From Hygrophila difformis (Eukaryota; Streptophyta; Magnoliopsida; Lamiales; Acanthaceae): 64,000 nt of DNA. The notes beneath the pieces were generated by a model. That model worked only from the letters and a program-made list of their open reading frames with translations. It ran no database searches and was not told where the DNA came from. Positions within the stretch are counted from its first letter, which is position 1. Every line of letters begins with the position of its first letter. Shown piece after piece: positions 32,636 to 43,621 of this stretch. A program made the translations under genes and the position numbers. The DNA lies in NCBI GenBank assembly GCA_030278955.1, contig JAOANR010000001.1, positions 23,043,468 to 23,107,467 on the forward strand, read 5' to 3'.

Positions 32636-33942
32636 AACTAATGCACAGCGAAATATAAAGGCATAATAGAAAAAAACATACATGATTTGTTAACTCAGTT
32701 AGGCCGCAGCCTACGTTTGAGGGAAAGCAATCCAGAACAATTCCACTATCAGTGTAAACACATGTTCCCAACCCCGAACTACAAGGCACTCACTCTTGGT
32801 ATAGAGTACTCGCCGGAATAAATACCCAATTAGTCCTATATGTTTCCCTATTATCCAATTTTGTCCATAAAGTATTTGATTATTCCAAATGATCCAATAA
32901 CTTGCATATTTTTTCCAAAATAGTCCTAATAAGTATTTAATATTCATTTTTAGGTTCCTAAACTTTTGTATTGTTCACTTTTACCCCCAAAATTTTTTTA
33001 TTTATTGCAATTTAGTCCTTAAAGAATATTCATATTTTTTTAAAACTGAGGACTAAATTGCAAAAATTAGAAACTTTTTGGGGGTAAAAGTGAACAATAT
33101 AAAAGTTTAGGGACCTAAAACTAAATATTAAATAAACTTGGAATTATTTTGGCTAAAATATGCAAGTTATTGGATCATATAGGATAATAAAATACTTTAT
33201 GTATCAAATTAGATAATAGTGAAACTTACAGGACTATTTGCGTATTTATTCCACGTACTCCCCCGACTCTAACTCCAACTCCCCAATATCTCCCTTATTG
33301 TGTTTCCCTTGTTCGATACTTGTGTAGCAAGGTCTTCTTCACTCACCGATGTTCAACTCTTTGGTACCACCTACGAATGCCTTGAAGGATATCTATACAT
33401 GTGATCGTCACCTCCATATATAGATACTAAACCCATCTCCATCTTGTTCGACCAGGCCTCAATAACACATACAAATATAGTTCATTGGTAGCATTGTGTT
33501 ATTGATCGAAGCAATCAACCAATATATTAATTCTCTTGTAGCAGGCTGAATTGTTCGCATTATTCTTCTTCCTCTTACTCTCTCTTTTCTCTGAATTGTC
33601 TCTATAAATTTTTATGTGTATATGCGAACAATTCATCCCCTACAACCCTTTTAGACACGTTCCACTAGCCTTCCTTAATTCTCATTAACTAGGTGAGGTT
33701 ATGATAAGAGATCCCATTTATTTTATAAATATAAATCTTGTGGAATCAAGATAATATTCCTCACAAATTTGAGCCAAAAATCATTTGAAGATCTGTTGAA
33801 ATCAAGTAGGAAGAGCAGACTCCAAAACAAAGAAAGTTTCCATAAATATCACGTTATGGATTTTGTCAGCGGATCAGAACGAACCCAATCCAATGTTCGA
33901 ACATCGTGTGGTAGCAACCTCTCAAAAATTTAGTTCCCAACA
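32606..33942 (-). repeat. Older copia LTR (probably solo), related to the 17359 family
   Basis: TGTAATGATTAC ... GTTCCCAACA. TTAACTCAGTTAGGCCGCAGCC-type sequence at 32690 matches the family-specific region of the 1052-bp LTR (17518), with much divergence. A fold-back MITE interrupts it. No polypurine tract or PBS is seen on either side, and no clean target duplication. Orientation is taken from the related LTR. Confidence 0.65.
32815..33254. mobile_element. Long fold-back MITE (MULE-like), about 440 bp
   Basis: Ends GGAATAAATAC and GTATTTATTCC. The two arms, each about 200 bp, are imperfect inverted copies of each other; for example, a run with TTGTTCACTTTTACCCCC occurs in both. Flanks GTACTCGCC (32806-32814) and GTACTCCCC (33255-33263) fit a 9-bp target duplication with one change, the Mutator length. 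No coding capacity. Confidence 0.75.
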
Positions 33943-34065
33943 AATAAAATGAGTATTCAACACACATTGCACCTACATGACTGATACACTTTTGGGTGCA
34001 CGGCAATCACAACTGCACATGTAGTTTCATACACCCAAGTCGTACCCTTGAATAGTTAGCTGATA

Positions 34066-34324
34066 CTCCCTCCTCTTTTTATAACTTCTCCATTACTGCA
34101 CTGCACGCAATTCAATACATATTTTAATCATTAATAACTCAAATTATATACAAGTATAATTATAAAAATTTAATATTTTAAAACTACGCGATTAGACGAA
34201 TCCAACATCTTACTTGACTATGTTGTATCTTATATAACTGTACTAAAAAGTTGAATCAAAGTTATTGGAAATTCTTGAATAGTATCAACTATACAATGGC
34301 TAATGTTTAAAAAAAATGGGGGAG
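34066..34324. mobile_element. Stowaway/mariner-like MITE, degraded
   Basis: CTCCCTCCTC at the left and GGGGGAG at the right, each next to TA (34064-34065, 34325-34326). The interior GATTAGACGAATCCAACAT is typical of dicot Stowaway copies; similar interior words recur near 40300 and 40890. Confidence 0.6.
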
Positions 34325-34436
34325 TATATTTAATTATATCTTGTATAAGACCCATATATTCGAATGACCAAATATCAATATTGCCAAAACAAAAAATGTA
34401 AAAAAACAATTACGCCACAAATATATAGGAGTTATT

Positions 34437-35745
34437 TTTTTTTTTTTTCCAGAAAAGGGGGGCCGAAGCCAATTTCATTCAACAATTTGATAAGAATGAT
34501 ACATGCCCACATAATCGTTTAGAAATGCATTCCTAATCGATTCAGGAGGTCGGGGAAAATGTTCCGTACCAAAGTACAAAAGACTATCCCGAAGGAAAAG
34601 ATCACAAACTATGTTAACCTCCCTAGGAATATGGTAAAACTTGAGGTGCCACTGCCATGTCTTCATGTGATGGATTCTGAAGAGAATGTCTGAGCCAACA
34701 CCAGGGGAGTCTAAATTGGAATTAATAAGCTCGATTAGATGACTGTTATCACTTTCAACTTCAAGATTCGTAATCCCTAAACTCCAGGCTTCTTGGAGAC
34801 CGAGAAGTATCCCCAAAGCTTCAGCCTGGAAAGCATCCGTAGGATTTCTTCTCATGCGAATGCCAGTAACCCACTGACCTTCCGAGTTACGAATGATACC
34901 ACCAGAAGAGCTGTGAAAAGAAGAGGAGCTGCAATCGCTATTCAATTTATACCATCCATCAGGGGGTTTCCTCCATCGTGCCCTAGTCGTTTTCCAAACC
35001 TTCCTTCCTGGGTGTTTGGATTCGAGACAACTTCTGATAAAAGAGTTGTTGTTGCTGCTTATTGTGAAATGAAGAGAGTCCCAATCAGTGGTGATGGAGT
35101 CATACTGCTCCTTACACCTTGCTTTCCAGATAAGCCATGCACCAATGGCAAATGTGGCCGCCGTCGAATCGCCAACTTTGGTGCATAAATTGGAGTTGAT
35201 CCAATCTTGGATAGAAGAAGACCAAAAGGATGGCTTATTAAAACCGAGATGAAGCCAGACTTGTGTCGAGGAGGGACAATCCCTAAGCGCATGGATAGGG
35301 CTTTCGGTCTCTCCACATTTCCAACAACTGTCATCGGGGGAGATTCTGCGATTGTATCTAACTGCTCCAGTGAGGATCTTGTTGTGGTAACAAAGCCAAA
35401 GAAAGGCTCTAGAGCACTGGGGACATGGCCATCTCCAGATTTGCTTCCAAACTGGAGGATGGATAGCGGGGTATCACTTTAATTGGAGAGAGTCATCCGG
35501 GTGCTTCTAACCGTGAACTGGCCATCGGGGCAAGGTCTCCAAAAGGGTTTGTCTTCCGGATCAGAGGGAGAGGGAGGAGTGAATTGCATGATGGAATGGA
35601 TAACATCGATAGGAAGGACCTCGATCAAATCGCCAATCTGCCAAGTAGCGTTAGAGACATAGGAAGCAATGGTGCGGTCCAGCTCCGAATTTGTAAGGGG
35701 CCGCAAAGCATGATCCTGCAAGATGGAATGATTGTCAAGCCAGAG
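34437..35745 (-). mobile_element. LINE 3' fragment with 17-bp target duplication
   Basis: T-run at 34437-34450 is the inverted poly(A). Flanks AATATATAGGAGTTATT (34420-34436) and AATATATAGGGGTTATT (35746-35762) are a 17-bp duplication with one difference. Only the region from the zinc-binding domain to the 3' end is present. Confidence 0.9.
34475..35721 (-). pseudogene. LINE zf-RVT and RNase H, broken
   Basis: From the 5' side: a piece ending in DKPFWRPCPDGQFTVRST (35721-35479), the linker before zf-RVT. A stop at 35479 and a shifted segment follow (ISHPFGLLLSKIGSTPIY region, 35334-35059). The RNase H domain is open at 34945-34475: GGIIRNSEGQWVTGI, FQAEALGILLGLQEAW, LEVESDNSHLIELIN. The late HIPREVNIVCDLF block replaces the usual REGN-ADxLA with a degraded form. 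Not functional. Confidence 0.82.
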
Positions 35746-35762
35746 AATATATAGGGGTTATT

Positions 35763-36860
35763 TGATCGCAAAGAATATTTATGAGTATTTTTATAGCATA
35801 TCGTTTATGTTAATAGCATATTAGAAAACATATTAGAATCAATATGCTAAATTTTTTTAATATGCTTAGATTTTAAAGCATTTTGAGAGATGGATAGAAA
35901 TTGCAAAAGTTTACATCTTAAATTGTATTATCCGCTAATTGTTTAGATTTATATCTAAACAAAAACATAGCATTCGTGAATCGTGATGGCTAGCCAAATG
36001 ATGCATGTGAAAGTATAATATAATAATCAAAAAAATTAAAAAAAAAAAAACAGAAAGAAAAAAGTTAAAATTCTACATATGAACAAGAAAACACATTTTC
36101 ATCATGCGTTACAGGTGCATATTTGGGAGAATCATGGAGAAAGATTCACTCTAGGATAACTCACAAAGTTCGCAAACACTTCACAAGGTTCACTCTAGGA
36201 TAACTCATAAAGGCTCGTGTGTCTCTTCTTTCTGGAGAGGGAGAGTGTAGAATTTATAATGGATGAATCCCATTGGAAAATGTAGGAGCATATTTGGGAT
36301 AATCATTGGGAAAGGAAAGTGTGGATATGCAGCTATAGTTTACAGGATTAAGGAGAAAAGGGAATCACCATGAAGAGGAAGATTGAGGCAAGATATGGAA
36401 GGAAAGTGTGGACCGGGTATATGAAATGTTTGAAACCAATGGCAGCCCAAGGTGAGGATATGGGCTTTTGAACAAAGGGAGGATATGGGCCATAATAACA
36501 CACTTGGTAATATTCATTGAAAATTGCACACTAATTAGAATGTACAATAATTTACACTAAATCTAGAGATAAAATATGTAAACTTGTTATTGAAAAATCA
36601 ATAATCATCTAGGCAAATATACTACTCCCTCCGTCACATTTATTATGTCTTATAATTATTGGGCTCGATAATTAAAGTAGAGTTAATTAGTGAGTATATA
36701 ATGGAGTATATAAGATACTGTATAATTCAATTCAATTAGCACACTATTTTTGATGGGTTTGCTAGCAGTATAATTCGCTTTCAACTTTTTCACTGAAATT
36801 CCAAAAAATTAAAGTCCAAGGGGCCACCCACGTTGTAAGATGTGATTGATCCTTAGGAGT
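35763..36860. other. AT-rich intergenic DNA
   Basis: No gene. A Stowaway-type left end (TACTCCCTCCGTCACAT) is at 36623-36639 with no convincing right end. A short near-repeat CACTCTAGGATAACTCA occurs at about 36148 and 36191. Confidence 0.5.
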
Positions 36861-36872
36861 TGTCTCAATGAG

Positions 36873-36894
36873 TTTTTTTTTTTTTTTTTTTTTT
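36873..36894 (-). repeat. Poly(T) tract of 22 between short direct repeats
   Basis: TGTCTCAATG (36861-36870) and TGTCTTAATG (36894-36903) flank the run. It looks like a retroposon insertion reduced to its poly(A) tail, or simply a homopolymer beside a chance repeat. Confidence 0.4.
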
Positions 36895-36926
36895 GTCTTA
36901 ATGTATGTGTTCAATCATTGGGGAGT

Positions 36927-37167
36927 GGATACGGTACAGACGACTGCAGGTACAGACATGGTACAGACATGATGGAGGAAGTCATCTATGTGATGTAATA
37001 TTTTAGGGTGATGTCAGTTATGAAATATGTGATGTCATTTGTATGATGGTAAAATCCATTTATGTGATGGTATATATTTGTATGAGGATTATCATTACAT
37101 AATAATAATCTCTCATCACATCCGTAGGACTGCACCTGCAGGCTATATGATAATCTGTACCCTATCC
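36927..37167. mobile_element. Small fold-back element with internal TGATG repeats
   Basis: GGATACGGTACAGA at the left matches the inverse of TCTGTACCCTATCC at the right, and CTGCAGGT occurs near both ends. The interior has degenerate repeats of about 20-28 bp with a GTGATG core. A related inverted stretch lies at 38090-38265. No clear target duplication. Confidence 0.45.
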
Positions 37168-37214
37168 CTATTGCAGTCATTGCATGATATGCAAGTACTT
37201 AATTGTATTTATTA

Positions 37215-37404
37215 CTCCCTCCGTCTCATTACAAATATCCTATTTACTATATTTGGATATCCCATTACAAATGTCTTCTTTCTATAAATAGAAATAATTT
37301 TTCCCTCCAACTACTATGTGGACCCCATCATATAATCACAAATCAACTCTACCTTAATTACCGTATCCAACAGTAACAAGACGTTTGAGGTGGGACAGAG
37401 GGAG
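37215..37404. mobile_element. Stowaway MITE, 190 bp
   Basis: CTCCCTCCGTCTCAT at one end and GTGGGACAGAGGGAG at the other, flanked by TA at 37213-37214 and 37405-37406. Confidence 0.9.
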
Positions 37405-37576
37405 TATATAGTTAGAATGAAAATAATACTAACCATTTAAATTAAATGAATTAACAATTATCATGTAATAAGTTGTATGTAAAGAACTTTTTACTTTAAT
37501 GGTATTCAAATATTTTCGATTATGTAGCAAAATATCATACTTCTGAATTATTTTTAATTGAAACTTGAGGATTACC

Positions 37577-37746
37577 CACTATAAGAATTTTCTGTTCTGC
37601 CGACCGAAAATTTTTGGTAAAATTCGGTACTAAAGGGTTAGCGACCGAATTTTTGACTGAAATTCGTTAGCTACCATAATTTTAGCGACCGAAATTCGTA
37701 AGCTACCACAATTTTAGCAATCGAATCCACAATTTTTATAGTAGTG
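37577..37746. mobile_element. Short CACTA-type MITE, 170 bp
   Basis: Starts CACTATAAGAA and ends TTTTTATAGTAGTG, so both ends begin CACTA when read inward. The interior holds several TTAGCGACCGAAATTC-like subterminal repeats, as in CACTA elements. Flanks ACC and ACT are near the expected 3-bp duplication but not identical. Confidence 0.7.
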
Positions 37747-38346
37747 ACTGCAATAGTTTAGTTTGAATTGAGAATGGATGCCCGATTTATTAGTGGTCAA
37801 ATTTTGGAGTTCCAACCTTTTGATATGGAGTCTCACACCAACTCTTTAAGCAAAATGACTTGGACTTCATGTAACCAAAAATTTTTAGTTTAAGCTTAAA
37901 ATCTAAAAATCTCATTCCAAGGAAACTACTTATGAATTTTTAAACAAGTAATCTTACATTATTATCTCATCCAAAAATGCGCTTAGATTGTTTTGTGGTG
38001 GTATGCTCTCTTTCAGGGTTGTCTGGTTGAGACATCGGGTGACCATTGAACCCCACACCCCTATTTGCAATCCGATTATGATACAATCCATATAAGAGTC
38101 TGTACGTGTAGACATTACAAAATCATCTCTCCCACCACAAAAACACATTCTCTCATCACATATTCTTCCGTTACAAATAACATCTCTCCCATCACACACA
38201 TTTTTAACATTATTCCATCACCCAAAATATTCATCCCATCACAAATATACAAACTGCATATATAGTTAACTGGGCATGATCTACCCTAGTTTGATTGATT
38301 AACTTTTCGGTTGTGTTTAAAAATAATTAGAGCTTAGCATTAATGG
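37747..38346. other. Intergenic DNA with a second TGATG-repeat copy
   Basis: No gene. On the minus strand 38265-38090 has spaced GTGATGG/GAGAGATG words and a CGTACAGACTC end like the fold-back element at 36927, but no matching second terminus. Confidence 0.4.
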
Positions 38347-38998
38347 TGTAGGTCCCGATTAGATCTGTTTACTTATAAATTGTTGTTTGCTTGTAGTATC
38401 AATTACGCGGAAGCAATTAAAAGAAAGAGCAAACACACGACATATCAGTTCATTTACCCATTTCGATCTTGCGATCTACATCTGGGAGGATACCAAGCTA
38501 GGTTTACCTCACTAATCACCAAACTGATTTGTACTGGAACACAGCCAGTAAGTTAGCAAGTGTCTTTACAACACACCAATTGCTGCAACTTGCAACTCCA
38601 CCTTATTCAACTAAAGGCTGAACATTGCTGCAAGAACCTTCTGCAGATCCTCAACTTCCACTAATCGTCATAAGGAAACACTTCCAAAGAAGAGCATCAC
38701 AATGCCTCTTCAAAAACAATAATGCAATAGAAATTTCACTGAAAAATCCTAGGCAGAAACTATGTGAGAATTAAAAACAACAATATATGATGTGAAATAG
38801 TAAAGACATCAAACCTGAGCAAATCATTAATCACATCTATATATAGTAATGTAAGAAATGTGAGACGGTTACTTCGCTTGAGCTCGGGAATCTTCTGTAA
38901 AGATCAGAAATTGCCTTAACGAAAAACAGTTATAAAATCCAGCTGGCATCTGCAAATTCAACTCATTGTTGACAAGAAGTCTAAACAACCATCAAACA
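38347..38998 (-). repeat. Copia-type LTR fragment or solo LTR
   Basis: TGTAGGTCCC ... CATCAAACA. A stretch CATTTCGATCTTGCGATC / TACATCTGGGAGGATACCAA resembles the CAGTTCGGCCGCAGCC / TACATCTGGGGGATACC part of the 1052-bp copia LTR. No target duplication seen. Orientation follows that resemblance. Confidence 0.55.
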
Positions 38999-39427
38999 AC
39001 AACTCTACATAAAATTCATAACAAATGGCGAAAAATAATTTTAAATTAAGAGTTTTGGATAACATTGTTTGATATTGAAATTTAAAATTTGAATTGGAAG
39101 TTTGAAAAACTAAAATTTATAAAAATATAGCGTTTAGATTTTAGAATTAAAGTGGAATGTATTCGCTATTTAAAATAATTTTTGGTATTCCAAATAAAAA
39201 CGCAAGCGATTTCTTGCCACTAAAAGAAAATAAAAATAGGGTGTATTTAGAAAAGATGGGGTATTACGTTTAAAATAAATGAAAAGTACAATAATAATAA
39301 GAAACTTTTCATAAAGAAAAAGAATGAGATAAGAAAAAGGCGAATATAATGATTGAATCCCCCACAAAGTAATTTGTTATAATTTTTTCCTTGAAATACT
39401 ATATTCCGATCAACGGAAAATGACGTC
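38999..39427. other. AT-rich intergenic DNA, nothing recognised
   Basis: Long A/T runs; no gene or element ends found. Confidence 0.5.
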
Positions 39428-39607
39428 GGGGATGATGACTTAGCCCAAGTGGTTAAATCTCTTGATTTCTAACGGAAGGTTGGAGGTTCGATTAACGGCA
39501 AGTGAGGTCTGTTTTTTCCTTTTCTTCTTGTTTTGATTTGATTTTATCTTTTCCGAGTACAATCTGAAACTCTTCCCCCAATAAAATAAGAAAAAAAAAA
39601 AAAAAAA
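39428..39607 (+). mobile_element. tRNA-derived SINE, diverged
   Basis: The head GATGACTTAGCCCAAGTGG (A box) and GGTTCGATT (B box) match the SINE at 43194; the body differs and it ends in an A-run at 39591-39607. No clear target duplication. Confidence 0.65.
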
Positions 39608-41690
39608 TCTTCCTCAAAAAAATACAATTCGAAACTTCAATTTACGATTAGTAACTGCTAAGTGTTAACATCACCAAGAAAATGATTCTCACCGTGTAGT
39701 TCTACATCACATATGCATTAAAAGAACTTTATTAAAGGGATTTTCACCCAGTGAAATGATTCTAGTAGAATCATATATAGAGAGATAGGGAATTACACTA
39801 GCAACCTACTTACCTGCCCCTACCCTCTTGTATAGTGCTATTTATACTAGCTCTTTTATTTATACTAATATTAATTATTTACTGTTCAACTAATTGAATT
39901 TTAAGGGGATATATGAGAATTGACATAGTCGTCAAGTCTTCTATTTATTCTCATCTCGAGTGTCAAGTGCTTGCGCTGCTTGTGTGAAACATTATAGACA
40001 TCTTTGAGGCCTTTCTTGGCTTTAATTTCAACTCTAACGCATTTTGCGAGAGGGAATACTATTGTGGGCGCTTTGGCGTGTCCGGGTGCTGCTGGTTCAT
40101 TTCTTCACTGGGTGGACATTTCCATATGATGATGTGCGATGTACTTTATTTGCAAACATATTGTTGTCATGTACTCATGTTTCCTCGTTTCTATTCTTCC
40201 CGCCCTCCTTTGTTATATAGGGTTTGTGTTTAACTTTGATTCAATTTTTTTATCATAATTATGTAAGAAAAAATTTAGTCAAATGAGATCTTTTTAGATT
40301 CGCTTAATCTTGTAGACTTAGGATATCAACTTTTTATAATCTCTCGTTATACACAATTTAAGCTATTAATCGTTAAAATGTATATCAACATATTTATCGG
40401 ATGAAAATGTAACAATTACTTTATACCAACTACGTACTGTACAAGACTCTTAAGACTAGAGCTTGATCGTCTAGCCTACCTCTAACCGATATATGCATGT
40501 AATGTATCCGATTGATTTTGACAAAAAGAGACATGGTATTTGGTAAGACTTTGAATGAATATGCGTCAGAGTCATACCAAACCTAATGAAAACTGAAACA
40601 GGTGTCTGCCTATATACTCCACTGCAGGAAAGTTAGATTCGTATATTTTTCTTGGGTGTCACCGAAATTTGGCTACTTTGTATTTTTAGATAAATTAAAT
40701 TAATATAAATATAATTAGAATCTTAATGGTTATCAAATCTCATTAAAAGTAATTACTTTTATTATTCTGCACAACTCCTAATAAACTTTTATTTTTCTAC
40801 ACAAATCTATTACATTTATTTAATTTTTCATATTTCAAAATGGGTACAAATAAAAATTGTAGTATAAAATATAAATTTTAAAATTAGACGCCTAGACGAT
40901 TCTAACAAGACAACACTTTAATATTTTTCTTTTATTAAATTATTATCATAATATTAAGTCAATGTTAAATAATAAACAAAGTCAAAATTTATTAAAATTT
41001 TAAACACAAATACCCACACAACTTTAACCATTAAACTCCACCACCTAAATTATCGTGCTCAAAATAAACGAGCCACATTTTACAGGACGGAGGAAGTAAT
41101 ATATAGCCCACCAATAATGAATCACCATTGGGTTCGACTGACCCACACAGGTGTCTTCTTTTCTCACCCATATTTTTACTATTACTATTAGAATTAACAG
41201 AGAACATGTAGGTAAGGTAATGGAGAAGGAGAATAAGTCTTATTAGTTCAACTGCCATCCAATGTTTTTAAATACTGTATAATCCATTGCTCGAAGCCTA
41301 CAAGACCCTCTTGCTTAGGATTCTGCAGAATGTTTACTGTAACATGACAACAAATACGAGCAAATAGAGTAATGCAGTTTTAAAAATAAAATTAAAACAA
41401 CAGACGGTACTTTATTTTTTTATTTAAGCAACTGAAATAATTGATAGATCAGAAAGTCATAAATCATGTAGCATATGAAACAGGCACAATCCCAATTCCT
41501 ACAAAATCACACATAAACTCGTAGAAGAAAACCACTTCCTACAAAATCCCTAATTCGAAAGAGGCACAAAAAAAATAAATCGAAAATCCCCAATTCGAAA
41601 CAGGCACAATCCCAATTCCTACAAAATCCCTAAATTACCAATTGAAACAGCCACACAAAGACAATATGGGTGATTTCGAGTCACGAATTT
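39608..41690. other. AT-rich intergenic DNA with degraded Stowaway pieces
   Basis: No gene. Stowaway-interior-like words occur near 40300 and 40885-40905, and a right-end-like GGACGGAGGAAGTA at 41082-41095. Near 41485-41640 a stretch with CAATTCCTACAAAATCCC is repeated in diverged form two to three times. Confidence 0.45.
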
Positions 41691-41692
41691 AC

Positions 41693-42060
41693 CTGAAGCG
41701 GCTGGGCAAGTGAGAAAGAAGATCCGAGGAGTGGTGAGGCAAAAGCTTGAGGCGAGGGAATAAGCGATCTTCAATCCGGCGCCAGTTCGCGGCCAAGGTG
41801 TGGGGGGTGGGTGGCGACGACGGCTGCCTGGAAATCGTGCGTCCGGCGAAGGCACCAGCGGCGGTTCTTCCCGCGAACAATTTCGCAAGAGGCGGTAGAG
41901 ACGGGAATTTTCTGGAGAGGAGCGACGGCGCAAGAGAATTGCAGGTTGAGGGAACAATTTCGCGAACAACAACCAAACTGATTTCGCGAACAATTTCCAC
42001 AACCAAAGAGAAAGGGTTAAATGGAACGAGTAAGGAGACGAAAGAATAATGGGAATCACA
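41693..42060 (-). other. GC-rich block resembling a first exon with 5' splice site
   Basis: In an AT-rich neighbourhood, 41690-42050 is GC-rich. On the minus strand it ends with CCGCTTCAG and GTAAATTC, a good plant 5' splice site (exon end 41693). Upstream are repeated TTCGCGAAAT words and, near 42095, the palindrome-like AAACGACGCCGTTTT common near plant promoters. A 157-codon frame spans it but shows no domain. It may be the untranslated first exon of a host or transposase gene whose remainder is lost; I find no downstream exon. Confidence 0.35.
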
Positions 42061-43180
42061 AGTGAGAGAAGAGTAAAAAAACTACGCACCAAACGACGCC
42101 GTTTTAAGTACTGTATTACTATTCATCAAATAATATATAAAATATAAGATATATTAGATTTAGTGAGTATATATGATTGTTGAAATTGGAGAAAATAGTC
42201 GGATGAGATGTTGAAAAAGGGGGGTGGGGAAGTGGGGGAAATTAGACTATATTACTTTATATTATAGTATAGATATATAGATATATAGATATAGATTAAA
42301 ATAAATAATACTCCCTCTGTCACATAAAAAAAAAATGGAAATGGTTGGAGAGAGTATTATTTATTTTAATTACATAATAAAATCAGAAATAGCTCACTAA
42401 AAGAAGATCATTTCTACCTTTAGCGTGTACACATCACGCAGCCCGCATTTAGCATTTTTCCTGTCATTGATCCTATAATTAAGTCTAAATACCTTTTTAT
42501 GGCCATAAATAAATATTCTTAATATCGTAATCCAAAAGCGAAGAGTTTCTGGAGCATTTTATTTATTACCTCTAAATTTGAATAAAATGAGACTAACATA
42601 AATTTAAGATTAACAATAATCTATATAATAAATTCTGAATACTTTTTGGCATGTTCAGACTGTATTACCCTTATTGAATCTTATATTTTTATCTTATTTT
42701 TATTAAAAAATATAAACTCAAGGTTACATCTGTAAATCATTATAAAACATCATAAAACATATCTACGGTTATTATCACGACACATCATAAATGCCACATC
42801 ATCCTCTAAAAAATACCAAATGCTGACCTGTGGCATCTATAAAATAATCTTGAATTAATTTAATCTATTTTAAATATTCTTCAAAAATATCTTTCTAAGA
42901 TTTCATATATATTTAGAAAATAAAGCTATATATTAATATAAAACATCTTGAGAAAATCTTTCTTTGTATTTTAAAAAGATATAAATTAAAAATAAATTAA
43001 ATTACATAATTATATTTTATATTTTGTAAATATATAATTAAAATTTTATATTATAAATTCTTTAACTTTATATATAATATTATTAAATGCATTTTTATTA
43101 TAATTATATTAAAATTTGAACCTAAAATATTAACATAAATCAATAAGCTAAAAATATTTAATTAGTAATAATCAGTCAAT
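42061..43180. other. Very AT-rich intergenic DNA
   Basis: No gene. A TATAGATATATAGATATAG simple repeat is at about 42270-42292, and a Stowaway-like CTCCCTCTGTCACAT start at 42311. From 42850 to 43170 the sequence is almost pure A/T. Confidence 0.5.
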
Positions 43181-43193
43181 TTATCAAAAAATA

Positions 43194-43363
43194 GGGGATG
43201 AGGACTTAGCCCAAGTGGTTAAGTCCCTTGACTTCCAACGGAAGGTTGGAGGTTCGATTCCCCACCGGCCCCCTATCCCTCCCTATTTTTCTCCTTTGTA
43301 ATTGTGTGGTATGGGCTCCCACCAACCATTTCCAGGCCTTCAATGGCTCTTCCAAAAAAAAAA
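43194..43363 (+). mobile_element. tRNA-derived SINE with perfect 13-bp target duplication
   Basis: A tRNA-like head with A box (TTAGCCCAAGTGGTTAAG) and B box (GGTTCGATTCC), a short unrelated body and an A-run at the 3' end. TTATCAAAAAATA is repeated exactly at 43181-43193 and 43364-43376. The A and B boxes would be its internal RNA polymerase III promoter. No CCA end and no folding anticodon arm, so not a tRNA gene. Confidence 0.9.
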
Positions 43364-43621
43364 TTATCAAAAAATATAAATATTGAAGATTAAATATAAA
43401 TGTATGGGTGTTATACAATATAATATAATGCCGAATAAAATATTTTCTCAAAAATAGAGCCAAAATAAAAACTTTGAAAAGTTGATGAGTATTAAAATGA
43501 TATTTACAAGGAAAATATGAAAATTGATTTTTTTTTCTAATATTATAAAGTTGTGGTCTATTTTTGGCCAAAAAATTAGTTTAAGTACTAATTTTAGAAT
43601 TTTTTAAATTGGGGCATATCC

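Noticed and set aside
41619..42092. 157-codon minus-strand frame over the GC-rich block
   Set aside because: No domain, it runs through the apparent splice donor at 41692, and overlapping frames of similar length exist; GC-richness alone explains it.
42309..42356. 44-bp Stowaway element
   Set aside because: A CTCCCTCTGTC start and GGAGAGAG end with TA on both sides, but the ends match poorly and the interior is an A-run; may be chance.
43194..43280. tRNA gene
   Set aside because: A and B boxes are present but no foldable anticodon arm or acceptor stem; the body, A-tail and 13-bp target duplication show it is a SINE.
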